DNA of 64,000 nt from Pseudomonas sp. GGS8. Its GTDB lineage: Bacteria; Pseudomonadota; Gammaproteobacteria; Pseudomonadales; Pseudomonadaceae. Under the pieces are notes generated by a model that worked only from the letters and a program-made list of their open reading frames with translations, was not told where the DNA came from and ran no database searches. Location: the NCBI RefSeq assembly GCF_024168645.1, contig NZ_JALJWF010000001.1, positions 496,001 to 560,000 of the forward strand. Reading direction: 5' to 3'. Each line of letters opens with the position of its first letter. The stretch's first letter is position 1. Made by a program: the position numbers and the translations under genes. This document shows, piece by piece, positions 47,372 through 56,160 of the stretch.

Positions 47372-47551
47372 ATGAGCACTGGCAAAGAGCAATTGGACGT
47401 AGAAGACGACTTCACCGCCGTTGAGGCCGATGACGCAGAACCGGTGGTGGAAGTAGCGAAGACCAACCTGAGTAAACGCCGCACCATCGACAATCTGCTG
47501 GAGGAGCGCCGACTGCAAAAGCAATTGGCCGATTACGATTTTGACCTATGA
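47372..47551 (+). CDS. PA3496-family small protein
   Basis: This is a 59-aa acidic protein, too short to be obvious in a large-ORF scan. The C-terminal half, SKRRTIDNLLEERRLQKQLADYDFDL in parts, matches the small conserved family known by its P. aeruginosa locus name and thought to affect envelope integrity. The ATG at 47372 is preceded by a weak GGAG. A terminator follows at once. Position directly after nth agrees with P. aeruginosa order from memory. Confidence 0.8.
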   Translation: MSTGKEQLDVEDDFTAVEADDAEPVVEVAKTNLSKRRTIDNLLEERRLQKQLADYDFDL

Positions 47552-47556
47552 CACCT

Positions 47557-47585
47557 AAAAGCCTCCCGAAACGGAGGCTTTTTAC
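47557..47585 (+). terminator. Terminator after the PA3496-family gene
   Basis: Stem AAAAGCCTCC/GGAGGCTTTT with a T-run. Confidence 0.85.
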
Positions 47586-47642
47586 TAAGCGCCCATCCCC
47601 GACAAACGCCCGCTCATCGCCCCTCGTCAAACACTGGCGTAC

Positions 47643-48269
47643 TCATACCAGGCCATTACGTTGAGCCAATTCAATAAGATCGACCAGTGAGCGAGCATTG
47701 AGCTTCAGCAACAGGCGAGTCTTGTAAGTACTGACGGTTTTATTGCTGAGGAACATTCCATCGGCGATTTCCTTGTTTGTCTTTCCTCGGGCCAACTGCT
47801 GCAGGACCATCATTTCCCGCCCGGACAATCGATCCACCATATCGGCTTCACTGGCGTTCCCAAGACTGGAGCGCACAGTATGCAGCGCCTGATTGGGAAA
47901 GTAGCTATAACCTGACAGTACGGCCTTTATTGCACTGAGCAACTCAGTAAGATCCTGTTGTTTACAGACATATCCGGCGGCACCCGATTGCATACAACGC
48001 ATGGAAAAATGCCCTGGAGCCTGAGACGTCAATATCAGCACTTTAAGAGGCATCGCCGCTGATGTCAGGCGCGCAATAACTTCCAGCCCATCCAACTTTG
48101 GTATCCCAATATCCAGAATAACAATATCTGGCATAAGTTCACGGGCAATTTGTAATGCATCCACGCCATTATCTGTTTCTGCAATGACTTCGTAGCCATG
48201 ACGCTCCATTAGCATACGTACCGCAAGACGAATGACGGGGTGATCATCCACGATCAGCACTTTATTCAT
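47643..48269 (-). CDS. NarL/FixJ-family response regulator (EvgA/BvgA-like), orphan
   Basis: This is a 208-aa response regulator. The receiver domain has Asp53 as phospho-acceptor (DIVILDIGIPKLDG). The C-terminal LuxR-type HTH is LSGREMMVLQQLARGKTNKE plus LSNKTVSTYKTRLLLKL. No histidine kinase gene is adjacent, so the partner is elsewhere. It is divergent from an AT-rich accessory gene 556 bp away, and its coding sequence is itself less GC-rich than the neighbours. Target genes are unknown. Confidence 0.9.
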   Translation of the reverse strand: MNKVLIVDDHPVIRLAVRMLMERHGYEVIAETDNGVDALQIARELMPDIVILDIGIPKLDGLEVIARLTSAAMPLKVLILTSQAPGHFSMRCMQSGAAGYVCKQQDLTELLSAIKAVLSGYSYFPNQALHTVRSSLGNASEADMVDRLSGREMMVLQQLARGKTNKEIADGMFLSNKTVSTYKTRLLLKLNARSLVDLIELAQRNGLV

Positions 48270-48825
48270 GGGCAAGTCCAATTTTCGCTGTTCGAATTTT
48301 TAGAGCCCGCACCATAGCCTAGTCGTTTCACCCATGGCATGCCGTCCCCCTCGACCACTCGCACCGAGAGACATTACCTACAAACAACACGGATTATTCC
48401 TACAAGAAATCATTGCACACGATGAGCCAGAGATTCATTGGCAGAATACTGCTAAACGCTTCGACAATTTCTTTGTAACAATTCACAGCCCAAAAAACAG
48501 GGTTCAACGTCCTTGGTCCGACAGACCTTGACTATTAAGCTACCCTTAAAGGTAACGGGTATTTTCCAGAACCTTACATAACCCGGCCCGAACGGCTAAA
48601 AAAAACTGACACAGCAACACTTCACCAACAAAATAAACCCACACAACTTTAAAACAAATAAACAGCCATACCCAGACCCGGAACAATGCAGTTACTATAT
48701 CAACCTCACACAGTAAAAAAGGAACTTAAAACAGCAAAAACAAAAAACCCAAACAGGCATCATCACCCTCAAGACACACCCTATAAATCCACAGAGAAAA
48801 AGATAATATCTCATGAGCAAAAAAT
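48270..48825. other. AT-rich intergenic region with strong strand skew
   Basis: This is 556 bp without a convincing gene. GC is clearly lower than in flanking DNA. From about 48590 to 48800 the plus strand is strikingly rich in A and C and poor in G and T. Short open frames here lack ribosome sites and family features. It separates the divergent response regulator and the accessory membrane gene, and probably holds their promoters. Confidence 0.5.
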
Positions 48826-49407
48826 ATGATAAAACTCAAAAAAAGAATCACCAACCCCATGACAATCATTGCAATATTTGCAGCACTGTCCGAAACATCA
48901 GCTGCTGTATCGCTGCCCTTTCTTGACAACAAGGAGAGAGAGCTCTACGTCTGGTTTCTGATCAGCTTTCCCTTTTATTTGCTTTTTCTTTTCTTCGCCA
49001 CACTCAACTTCAATTATCGATCGCTTTACGCGCCCTCCGATTTCGAAAAGGGAAAGCATTTTATAAAAGTCATGGACAACGCCGATCACTCAGGAAACAG
49101 CACTTCCAGAGTGCCGCCTGAACGCTCAGCCCAACACCATGTGCAGCTGCCCGCACCGCTAAAGGACCTGCACATCATTGATGCACGCTGGATAACAAAA
49201 AAAATGGCGCTCAGTGCCCTGATGGAGAATATCCAGCACCCTCCGGATAATCCTGCACAAGTGATCGTATTTCTCACGTGCGCCAATTCGGAGACAGTGC
49301 TGAAGGAAAGCGCGCTCAAACACTGGAAACAACTAAAGAAACGCAAGAACGCAACGTTCTGTGTTTCTTACAATTTGAGCTCACATGGCGTGACGATCAT
49401 GGGCTAG
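48826..49407 (+). CDS. Accessory membrane protein with two-helix N-terminal module
   Basis: This is a 193-aa protein not in a family I can name. Two hydrophobic stretches lie in about residues 12-32 and 42-62, ending in the motif ATLNFNYRSLYAPSDF. I recall similar two-helix segments in assorted accessory or defence-linked bacterial proteins. A polar linker (about 75-110) is followed by a C-terminal alpha/beta-like domain (LHIIDARWITKKMALSALM, VIVFLTCANSETVLKES). GC is low and the ribosome site is weak. These features suggest horizontal acquisition between core genes. Confidence 0.6.
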   Translation: MIKLKKRITNPMTIIAIFAALSETSAAVSLPFLDNKERELYVWFLISFPFYLLFLFFATLNFNYRSLYAPSDFEKGKHFIKVMDNADHSGNSTSRVPPERSAQHHVQLPAPLKDLHIIDARWITKKMALSALMENIQHPPDNPAQVIVFLTCANSETVLKESALKHWKQLKKRKNATFCVSYNLSSHGVTIMG

Positions 49408-49526
49408 GTTTTGACCCGTCGCACAGAGCAAGGCAGCCCTTGAAGGAGATCAAAGGCAGGCAGCAGAAGGAACGGTTAGAAGAAACCAGCAGAAAGCGAA
49501 ACGTAATATGCAGCAGCCCTTTTTCA

Positions 49527-49561
49527 GAACTGTGGCCTTGTCATCGACAAGGCCACAGTTC
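49527..49561 (-). terminator. Long hairpin terminator after argG
   Basis: Perfect 16-bp arms, GAACTGTGGCCTTGTC and complement, with a tiny loop, 20 bp past the argG stop; a T-rich stretch lies on the far side. Confidence 0.8.
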
Positions 49562-49580
49562 CATTACCGCCTCAAAGGTC

Positions 49581-50798
49581 TCAGAACAGCTTGCGGCCTT
49601 TGTTCGCCGCGATACGCATGCGCAAGGCGTTGAGCTTGATGAAGCCCGCCGCATCGGCCTGGTTGTAGGCGCCGCCATCTTCCTCGAAGGTCGCGATGTT
49701 GGCGTCGAACAACGACTCATCGGACTTGCGGCCGGTGACGATCACGTTGCCCTTGTACAGTTTCAGGCGCACTACGCCGTTCACATGGGCCTGGGAAGCA
49801 TCGATCATCTGTTGCAGCATCAGACGCTCTGGACTCCACCAGTAACCGGTGTAGATCAGGCTGGCGTATTTAGGCATCAGCTCGTCTTTGAGGTGAGCCA
49901 CTTCGCGGTCCAGGGTGATCGATTCGATCGCACGGTGAGCGCGCAGCATGATGGTGCCGCCAGGCGTCTCGTAGCAACCACGGGACTTCATGCCCACATA
50001 GCGGTTTTCGACGATGTCCAGACGGCCGATACCGTGTTCGCCGCCGATACGGTTCAAGGTCGCCAGCACGGTGGCCGGGGTCATTTCGACGCCGTCCAGT
50101 GCAACGATGTCGCCGTTGCGGTAGGTCAGTTCCAGGTACTGCGGTTTGTCAGGAGCCTTCTCCGGGGAGACGGTCCAGCGCCACATGTCTTCTTCGTGCT
50201 CGGTCCAGGTGTCTTCCAGCACGCCGCCTTCATAGGAGATGTGCAGCAGGTTGGCATCCATCGAGTACGGGGATTTTTTCTTGCCATGACGCTCGATCGG
50301 GATCGCGTGCTTCTCGGCGTAATCCATCAGCTTCTCACGGGACAGCAGGTCCCATTCGCGCCACGGAGCGATCACTTTTACGCCTGGTTTCAAGGCGTAG
50401 GCACCGAGTTCGAAACGAACCTGGTCGTTGCCCTTGCCGGTCGCGCCATGGGAAATGGCATCAGCACCGGTTTCATTGGCGATTTCGATCAGGCGTTTGG
50501 CGATCAACGGACGAGCGATGGAAGTACCCAGCAGGTACTCGCCTTCGTAAACGGTGTTGGCGCGGAACATCGGGAACACGAAATCACGCACGAATTCTTC
50601 GCGCAGATCGTCGATATAGATTTCTTTTACGCCCATGGCCTGTGCCTTGGCGCGGGCCGGTTCGACCTCTTCGCCCTGACCCAAGTCAGCGGTGAAGGTC
50701 ACTACTTCACAGTTATAAGTATCCTGCAGCCACTTGAGGATCACCGAAGTGTCCAGGCCGCCGGAATACGCCAGAACGACCTTGTTTACGTCCGCCAT
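49581..50798 (-). CDS. argG: Argininosuccinate synthase
   Basis: This is a 405-aa cytoplasmic enzyme joining citrulline and aspartate with ATP to form argininosuccinate. The N-terminal ATP pyrophosphatase P-loop is [36 protein letters not shown] and [17 protein letters not shown] are family signatures. The ATG at 50798 begins [14 protein letters not shown]; a longer frame adds 12 unlikely residues. It works with ArgF, encoded further on in the window. Confidence 0.98.
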   Translation of the reverse strand: MADVNKVVLAYSGGLDTSVILKWLQDTYNCEVVTFTADLGQGEEVEPARAKAQAMGVKEIYIDDLREEFVRDFVFPMFRANTVYEGEYLLGTSIARPLIAKRLIEIANETGADAISHGATGKGNDQVRFELGAYALKPGVKVIAPWREWDLLSREKLMDYAEKHAIPIERHGKKKSPYSMDANLLHISYEGGVLEDTWTEHEEDMWRWTVSPEKAPDKPQYLELTYRNGDIVALDGVEMTPATVLATLNRIGGEHGIGRLDIVENRYVGMKSRGCYETPGGTIMLRAHRAIESITLDREVAHLKDELMPKYASLIYTGYWWSPERLMLQQMIDASQAHVNGVVRLKLYKGNVIVTGRKSDESLFDANIATFEEDGGAYNQADAAGFIKLNALRMRIAANKGRKLF

Positions 50799-50927
50799 GC
50801 CATCACTCCACGGGGTTCTACGGAAAGCTGTCAAGTCTACCGCTCATGCAGGATAATTTACAGAGGCGCGACAGCTTATGACGACGAAGCGACAGATTAT
50901 GTCGAGCGGGCGACGAATACAGCAGGC

Positions 50928-51836
50928 TCAGGAGGTCGTCGCGCTGCTCGCGGCGGCGGTGGCTTGAGGCGCCGGTTTCTCGGTCGGCGCGACCCGTTCG
51001 AGGCGTACGGCAACCCGGCGGTTCTTCGCCCGGTTGGCGGCATTGTTGTTGGGCGCCAGCGGATAGCGCTCACCGTGAAATCGCAAGGTGATCTGCGACT
51101 CCTGAATACCATTGGCCTTGAAGAAATCCATCACCGCCAGCGCCCGGCGTCGTGACAGTTCACGGTTGGTCAGGCGGTTGCCACTGTTGTCGGAATGGCC
51201 GTCGAGTTCAATGTGGTTGACCGTCGGATCGGCCTTCATGAACTCCAGCATGACCTGCAACTGGGCCTTGGCCCTGGCATCGAGATCGATACCCTCCCCC
51301 GGAAAGCCGACCTCGGATTGTTTCACTTGCTCGAAATTCTGCGGCAACAACTTGGCCACGCACCCCTGATAGTCACCGTAGGCCTTACTGAACTTGACCG
51401 GCAGCAGACGGACCTCAGACACTCGACCGTCGCCCGATGAGTGTCGAACGACCGGGCTGCGGCCCTCCATCAACCCGCTGATCAGGCGCCCGGCCTGCAC
51501 TTGCGAGCTGTTGAACAGCACGTTGCCACTACCGATTCTCACCGCCCCCAGATTTATGTCGCCACGCCCCGGCTGCCATGGCGCAGCTGCCGCCAGCAAG
51601 GTCGCGGAACCCCCACCAATCATTGAGTTGTAGGCCTTCAGACGAAATGTCGCCTGCTCGCCGGCGCGACGCACAAACTCACCCGAACCGAAATCGGTGA
51701 TCGGTTGAGTCAGGCGGCATTCGAATTTGTCACCTTCGACCGTCCACTCGATGCTCTCCAGACGAGTCTGGAAAGTGAGCGCCATCGCGGGAAGGCTGGC
51801 AAACACACTGAGCAAGGCTAAATAACGCTGGCGCAC
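50928..51836 (-). CDS. motY: Flagellar stator-associated protein MotY
   Basis: This is a 302-aa periplasmic protein that helps anchor the MotAB/CD stators at the flagellar basal body. It has a signal peptide (about residues 1-19, cleaved near AMA-LTF), an N-terminal MotY domain and a C-terminal OmpA-like peptidoglycan-binding domain (IELDGHSDNSGNRLTNRELS and NRAKNRRVAVRLE). The start is a GTG at 51836 with GGAG 6 nt upstream; an upstream GTG at 51848 is less well placed. It is divergent from pyrC. Confidence 0.9.
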   Translation of the reverse strand: MRQRYLALLSVFASLPAMALTFQTRLESIEWTVEGDKFECRLTQPITDFGSGEFVRRAGEQATFRLKAYNSMIGGGSATLLAAAAPWQPGRGDINLGAVRIGSGNVLFNSSQVQAGRLISGLMEGRSPVVRHSSGDGRVSEVRLLPVKFSKAYGDYQGCVAKLLPQNFEQVKQSEVGFPGEGIDLDARAKAQLQVMLEFMKADPTVNHIELDGHSDNSGNRLTNRELSRRRALAVMDFFKANGIQESQITLRFHGERYPLAPNNNAANRAKNRRVAVRLERVAPTEKPAPQATAAASSATTS

Positions 51837-51993
51837 GGGAGGCTCCACTGGCTTCTACGACAAAAAGACCGACACACATATCCACGGCCTGCCTGTTGGG
51901 TATCGGAAGCTTGTCGTAAAACTTGATAGCGAGTGCCTGGAAGAGTCTTTTCCGGTAGCATTCCCCTGAGTTTGACCCGCCTGGAATCCCCTC

Positions 51994-53040
51994 ATGTCCG
52001 ACCGCCTGACCCTGCTGCGTCCCGACGACTGGCACATTCATCTTCGCGATGGTGCCGTGTTGACCAATACCGTCGCGGATGTCGCGCGCACCTTTGGTCG
52101 CGCCATCATCATGCCCAACCTGGTACCTCCGGTGCGCAACGCTGCTGAAGCCGATGGCTATCGCCAGCGGATTCTCGCCGCACGTCCGGCCGGCAGCCGT
52201 TTCGAACCGCTGATGGTTCTGTACCTGACCGATCGCACCCAGCCCGAAGAAATTCGTGAGGCCAAGGCCAGCGGCTTCATTCACGCCGCCAAGCTGTACC
52301 CGGCCGGCGCGACCACCAATTCGGATTCTGGTGTCACCAGCATCGACAAGATTTTCCCCGCACTCGAGGCCATGGCCGAAGTCGGGATGCCCCTGTTGGT
52401 TCACGGCGAAGTCACCCGCGGCGATGTCGACGTTTTCGATCGCGAAAAAATCTTCATCGATGAGCACATGCGTCGCGTGGTCGAGCGCTTCCCGACGCTC
52501 AAAGTGGTGTTCGAACACATCACCACCGCCGACGCAGTGCAGTTCGTCAACGCGGCTTCGGCCAACGTTGGAGCGACCATCACCGCGCATCACCTGCTGT
52601 ACAACCGCAACCACATGCTGGTGGGCGGGATTCGGCCGCACTTCTATTGCCTGCCGATCCTCAAGCGCAATACCCACCAGGAAGCCCTGCTCGACGCCGC
52701 CACCAGCGGTAGCGACAAGTTCTTCCTCGGCACCGACTCGGCCCCCCATGCCCAGCACGCCAAAGAAGCGGCTTGCGGCTGTGCCGGTTGCTACACCGCT
52801 TATGCCGCAATCGAGATGTATGCCGAAGCCTTCGAACAGCGTAATGCGCTGGACAAGCTCGAAGCCTTCGCCAGCCTGAATGGCCCGCGTTTCTACGGTC
52901 TGCCGGCGAACACCGATCGCATCACCCTGGTCCGCGACGAGTGGACCGCCCCAACCAGCCTGCCGTTTGGCGAGCTGACCGTTATCCCGCTGCGCGCCGG
53001 TGAAAAACTGCGCTGGCGCCTGCTGGAGGAACACGCGTGA
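51994..53040 (+). CDS. pyrC: Dihydroorotase
   Basis: This is a 348-aa zinc amidohydrolase of pyrimidine synthesis that interconverts carbamoyl-aspartate and dihydroorotate. The metal-binding His pair is [10 protein letters not shown] (His14, His16). The carbamylated Lys lies in [16 protein letters not shown], with further ligands in LLVHGEV and FEHITT, and the catalytic Asp in LGTDSAPH. It is the short, E. coli-like class. Its stop overlaps the rnt start (GTGA). Confidence 0.98.
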   Translation: MSDRLTLLRPDDWHIHLRDGAVLTNTVADVARTFGRAIIMPNLVPPVRNAAEADGYRQRILAARPAGSRFEPLMVLYLTDRTQPEEIREAKASGFIHAAKLYPAGATTNSDSGVTSIDKIFPALEAMAEVGMPLLVHGEVTRGDVDVFDREKIFIDEHMRRVVERFPTLKVVFEHITTADAVQFVNAASANVGATITAHHLLYNRNHMLVGGIRPHFYCLPILKRNTHQEALLDAATSGSDKFFLGTDSAPHAQHAKEAACGCAGCYTAYAAIEMYAEAFEQRNALDKLEAFASLNGPRFYGLPANTDRITLVRDEWTAPTSLPFGELTVIPLRAGEKLRWRLLEEHA

Positions 53041-53714
53041 GTGAAGACCATTTCGACGACGAACAGGACGGTCAAGGCGGTGGAGGTGGTCCTCGTCACC
53101 CAATGGCTGCCAGATTCCGTGGTTACCTGCCGGTTGTCGTCGACGTAGAAACCGGTGGCTTCAACTCGGCCACTGACGCCCTGCTGGAAATTGCTGCAAC
53201 CACCATCGCCATGGATGAAAAAGGATTCGTGTACCCCGATCACACCTACTTCTTCCGGGTCGAGCCTTTCGAAGGCGCCAACATCGAAGCAGCAGCCCTG
53301 GAGTTCACCGGGATCAAGCTCGATCACCCGTTACGCATGGCAGTGAGTGAAGAAGCGGCGCTGACCGATATCTTCCGTGGCATTCGCAAGGCCTTGAAAG
53401 CCAACGGTTGCAAACGGGCGATTCTGGTCGGTCACAACAGCAGCTTCGACCTGGGTTTCCTCAACGCGGCAGTCGCGCGCCTGGACATGAAACGCAACCC
53501 GTTTCACCCGTTCTCCAGCTTCGACACCGCGACCCTCGCCGGCCTGGCCTACGGTCAAACCGTACTGGCCAAGGCCTGTCAGGCAGCGGACATCGACTTC
53601 GACGGTCGCGAGGCTCATTCGGCTCGCTATGACACCGAGAAGACAGCTGAGCTGTTCTGCGGCATCGTCAATCGCTGGAAACAAATGGGCGGCTGGGAAG
53701 ACTACAACGACTGA
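53037..53714 (+). CDS. rnt: Ribonuclease T
   Basis: This is a 225-aa DEDD-family 3'-5' exoribonuclease for tRNA and other stable-RNA 3'-end maturation. Exo motifs are [10 protein letters not shown] (Asp, Glu), [11 protein letters not shown] (Asp) and [10 protein letters not shown] (His, Asp). It starts at a GTG overlapping the pyrC stop, so it is translationally coupled. The Gly-rich N-terminal extension ([10 protein letters not shown]) is a Pseudomonas trait. Confidence 0.97.
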   Translation: MSEDHFDDEQDGQGGGGGPRHPMAARFRGYLPVVVDVETGGFNSATDALLEIAATTIAMDEKGFVYPDHTYFFRVEPFEGANIEAAALEFTGIKLDHPLRMAVSEEAALTDIFRGIRKALKANGCKRAILVGHNSSFDLGFLNAAVARLDMKRNPFHPFSSFDTATLAGLAYGQTVLAKACQAADIDFDGREAHSARYDTEKTAELFCGIVNRWKQMGGWEDYND

Positions 53715-53740
53715 TACTGTCGCCGGCTTATCCCGCCCAT

Positions 53741-53773
53741 AAAAAAACCGGCCTCCGAGAGGCCGGTTTTTTA
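53741..53773. terminator. Bidirectional terminator between rnt and the peroxiredoxin gene
   Basis: AAAAAAACCGGCCTC/GAGGCCGGTTTTTT stem with A- and T-runs, serving both convergent genes. Confidence 0.9.
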
Positions 53774-53786
53774 TTGCCCAACGCCC

Positions 53787-54389
53787 TTACAGTGCAGCAG
53801 CGTTCTCGGTCAGGTAAGCCGCAACGCCTTCTGGCGAAGCGTTCATGCCTTTGTCGCCTTTTTTCCAGTTGGCAGGGCAAACTTCGCCGTGCTCTTCGTG
53901 GAATTGCAGAGCGTCGACCAGACGGATCAGCTCTTCCATGTTACGGCCCAGCGGCAGGTCGTTGATGATCTGCGAACGGACAACACCTTTGTCGTCGATC
54001 AGGAACGCGCCACGGAAAGCCACGCCGCCTTCGGACTCAACGTCGTAGGCCTTGGCGATTTCGTGCTTCATGTCGGCAGCCATGGTGTAGCGAACCTGGC
54101 CGATACCGCCATTGTTTACCGGGGTGTTGCGCCATGCGTTGTGAGTGAAGTGCGAGTCGATCGAAACAGCGACCACTTCAACATTGCGTGCCTTGAAGTC
54201 AGCCATGCGGTTGTCCAGAGCGATCAGCTCGGACGGGCAAACGAAGGTGAAGTCCAGTGGGTAGAAGAACACCAGGCCGTATTTGCCTTTGATGGCCGAG
54301 GACAGGGTGTAGCTGTCTACGATTTCGCCATTGCCGAGTACGGCCGGTACGGTGAAGTCAGGGGCTTGTTTGCCTACGAGTACGCTCAT
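53787..54389 (-). CDS. 2-Cys peroxiredoxin (AhpC/Prx family)
   Basis: This is a 200-aa thiol peroxidase reducing hydrogen peroxide and organic hydroperoxides. The peroxidatic Cys51 is in PLDFTFVCPSE, and the resolving Cys lies in HGEVCPANW near residue 171. This is the typical 2-Cys (Prx1/AhpC) class. No AhpF-like reductase is adjacent, so thioredoxin is the likely reductant. It lies in an iron/oxidant neighbourhood with bfd, bfrB and grxD. Confidence 0.95.
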   Translation of the reverse strand: MSVLVGKQAPDFTVPAVLGNGEIVDSYTLSSAIKGKYGLVFFYPLDFTFVCPSELIALDNRMADFKARNVEVVAVSIDSHFTHNAWRNTPVNNGGIGQVRYTMAADMKHEIAKAYDVESEGGVAFRGAFLIDDKGVVRSQIINDLPLGRNMEELIRLVDALQFHEEHGEVCPANWKKGDKGMNASPEGVAAYLTENAAAL

Positions 54390-54637
54390 TGGATATCTCC
54401 TGGTGTAATAAACGTTGAAGAACAGAGTTCATACCAGCCTGCCACCCTCGGGCGACAGCCCTGTGACACGAACCCCCTTCGCAAAGGCCGACCATCATAC
54501 ACCGCGTTTTTCGCCTGTCCTTAACGGTTTTTTCTGGAAGGTAAAAAGGCCGCTGCTCTATTTTCCACATGGAAGGCGAGAGGAAACCGTTCGTCAGTCA
54601 CAGGCCCTTATGACGAAAAGCCTTCAGAAACCACTTT

Positions 54638-54656
54638 GACAATCATTCTCGTTAAC
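54638..54656. promoter_or_regulatory. Candidate Fur box upstream of bfd
   Basis: The complement reads GTTAACGAGAATGATTGTC, close to the Fur consensus (GATAATGATAATCATTATC) over its central part. It lies 48 bp before bfd, which is known to be iron-repressed in P. aeruginosa. Confidence 0.65.
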
Positions 54657-54703
54657 ATTAAGATCCATCGCAATTGAGTCACAACCAGCGACGGTTCTCA
54701 CTT

Positions 54704-54922
54704 ATGTATGTCTGCCTCTGCACTGGCGTCACCGACGGTCAAATCCGCGATGCAATCTATGAAGGTTGCTGCAGCTACAAGGAAGTCCGTCAGGCTACCG
54801 GCGTAGCCAGCCAATGCGGTAAATGCGCTTGCCTGGCCAAGGAAGTAGTGCGTGAAACACTGGGCAAACTGCAAACGGCCCAGGCGGCGATCCCCTACCC
54901 CGTAGAATTTACAGCCGCATAA
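54704..54922 (+). CDS. bfd: Bacterioferritin-associated ferredoxin
   Basis: This is a 72-aa [2Fe-2S] ferredoxin that feeds electrons to BfrB so stored iron can be released. Cluster cysteines are in YVCLCTGV (Cys4, Cys6) and QCGKCACLAKE. The start at 54704 gives the standard Bfd N-terminus. A Fur site lies upstream and a terminator downstream. It is adjacent to bfrB, its partner. Confidence 0.97.
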   Translation: MYVCLCTGVTDGQIRDAIYEGCCSYKEVRQATGVASQCGKCACLAKEVVRETLGKLQTAQAAIPYPVEFTAA

Positions 54923-54939
54923 CTACCCGTATTTCGAAG

Positions 54940-54966
54940 AACCGGACTTGATGTCCGGTTTTTTTA
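54940..54966 (+). terminator. Terminator after bfd
   Basis: Stem AACCGGAC/GTCCGGTT followed by TTTTT. Confidence 0.85.
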
Positions 54967-55123
54967 TGTCCTGAAATCAATCGCTTAGGGCCTGGACGCG
55001 GAACACAAACATTCTTATTCCGATTAATTTTCATTTAAGTTTCAATAACTTAGGTTTGACACTGTTAATTACGCGGCTCAAACTCCGCCCTATATACAGC
55101 TAATACAGGGCAGGACTCCCACT

Positions 55124-55597
55124 ATGAAAGGCGACGTTACAGTCATCCAGCATCTCAACAAAATCCTTGCCAATGAACTGGTCGCGATCAATCAGTACTT
55201 CCTGCATGCGCGCATGTATGAAGATTGGGGCCTGAACAAGCTCGGCAAGCACGAGTACCACGAATCCATCGATGAGATGAAGCATGCTGACAAGCTGATC
55301 AAGCGCATCCTGTTCCTTGAAGGCCTGCCGAATGTCCAGGACTTGGGCAAGCTGCACATCGGCGAACACACCAAGGAAATGCTTGAGTGTGACTTGAAGA
55401 TCGAACGCGACGGCCATGCCGACCTGAAAGTCGCTATCGCTCATTGCGAAACCGTCGGCGACTTCGGTAGCCGTGAACTGCTCGAAGACATTCTTGAATC
55501 CGAAGAAGAACATATCGACTGGCTGGAAACCCAGCTGGGTCTGATCGATAAAGTGGGTCTTGAGAACTATCTGCAATCGCAGATGGGCGAAGAGTAA
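55124..55597 (+). CDS. bfrB: Bacterioferritin BfrB
   Basis: This is a 157-aa haem-bridged iron-storage protein that forms a 24-mer. The haem-ligand Met52 is present in [10 protein letters not shown]. Ferroxidase-site residues are seen in [16 protein letters not shown] and in the helical [14 protein letters not shown] terminator follows. Together with bfd it forms the iron store/release pair. Confidence 0.97.
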   Translation: MKGDVTVIQHLNKILANELVAINQYFLHARMYEDWGLNKLGKHEYHESIDEMKHADKLIKRILFLEGLPNVQDLGKLHIGEHTKEMLECDLKIERDGHADLKVAIAHCETVGDFGSRELLEDILESEEEHIDWLETQLGLIDKVGLENYLQSQMGEE

Positions 55598-55623
55598 GTT
55601 CTACGCCGCTAACCCCGACGCAA

Positions 55624-55664
55624 TAAAAAGCCCCGCTCTCTTTTAAAGAGGCGGGGCTTTTTTA
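55624..55664 (+). terminator. Terminator after bfrB
   Basis: Stem AAAAAGCCCCGC/GCGGGGCTTTTTT with an AT-rich loop. Confidence 0.9.
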
Positions 55665-55685
55665 TGACCGTTGTCTCGTCGCCCT

Positions 55686-55716
55686 TGTAGGAGCGAGGCA
55701 AGCCTCGCTCCTACAG
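55686..55716. repeat. Short REP-like hairpin
   Basis: TGTAGGAGCGAGGC and GCCTCGCTCCTACA back to back, between bfrB and grxD. Confidence 0.8.
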
Positions 55717-55724
55717 GTACCCCA

Positions 55725-56063
55725 TCAGGCTTCGGTCTTGGCAGCGGCGGCTTTGGCGGCGTCTTTGATCAATGCCTGCAACGAACCGTCGGCAGACATT
55801 TCAGTCATGATGTCGCTACCACCAACCAGCTCACCGGCGACCCACAGTTGTGGGAAAGTTGGCCAGTTGGCGTACTTTGGCAGGTTGGCGCGGATTTCCG
55901 GGTTCTGCAGGATATCCACATAGGCAAACTTTTCACCGCAGGCCATTACAGCCTGGGCGGCTTTCGCGGAGAACCCACACTGCGGGGCATTCGGCGAGCC
56001 TTTCATGTAAAGCAGAATGGTGTTGTTGGCAATCTGCTCTTTAATCGTTTCGATGATATCCAT
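55725..56063 (-). CDS. grxD: Monothiol glutaredoxin Grx4/GrxD
   Basis: This is a 112-aa monothiol glutaredoxin. The active site is CGFS (Cys29 in NAPQCGFSAKA), and WPTFPQLWVAGELVGGSDI is the glutathione-binding part. It carries or transfers [2Fe-2S] clusters with glutathione. The C-terminus is Ala/Lys-rich. It lies among iron-metabolism genes. Confidence 0.96.
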   Translation of the reverse strand: MDIIETIKEQIANNTILLYMKGSPNAPQCGFSAKAAQAVMACGEKFAYVDILQNPEIRANLPKYANWPTFPQLWVAGELVGGSDIMTEMSADGSLQALIKDAAKAAAAKTEA

Positions 56064-56160
56064 GGAGCACCTCGGCTGAACTTTCCGACTCAGTGGTCGG
56101 CACGGTGGCGCATTGTAACGGAAACCCGAGCGCCATGCTCGGCCTCCCCGACAGACATGT

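Noticed and set aside
48726..48932. Minus-strand hydrophobic ORF of 68 aa
   Set aside because: It overlaps the first helix region of the plus-strand accessory gene and lacks a ribosome site; hydrophobicity is probably a mirror effect.
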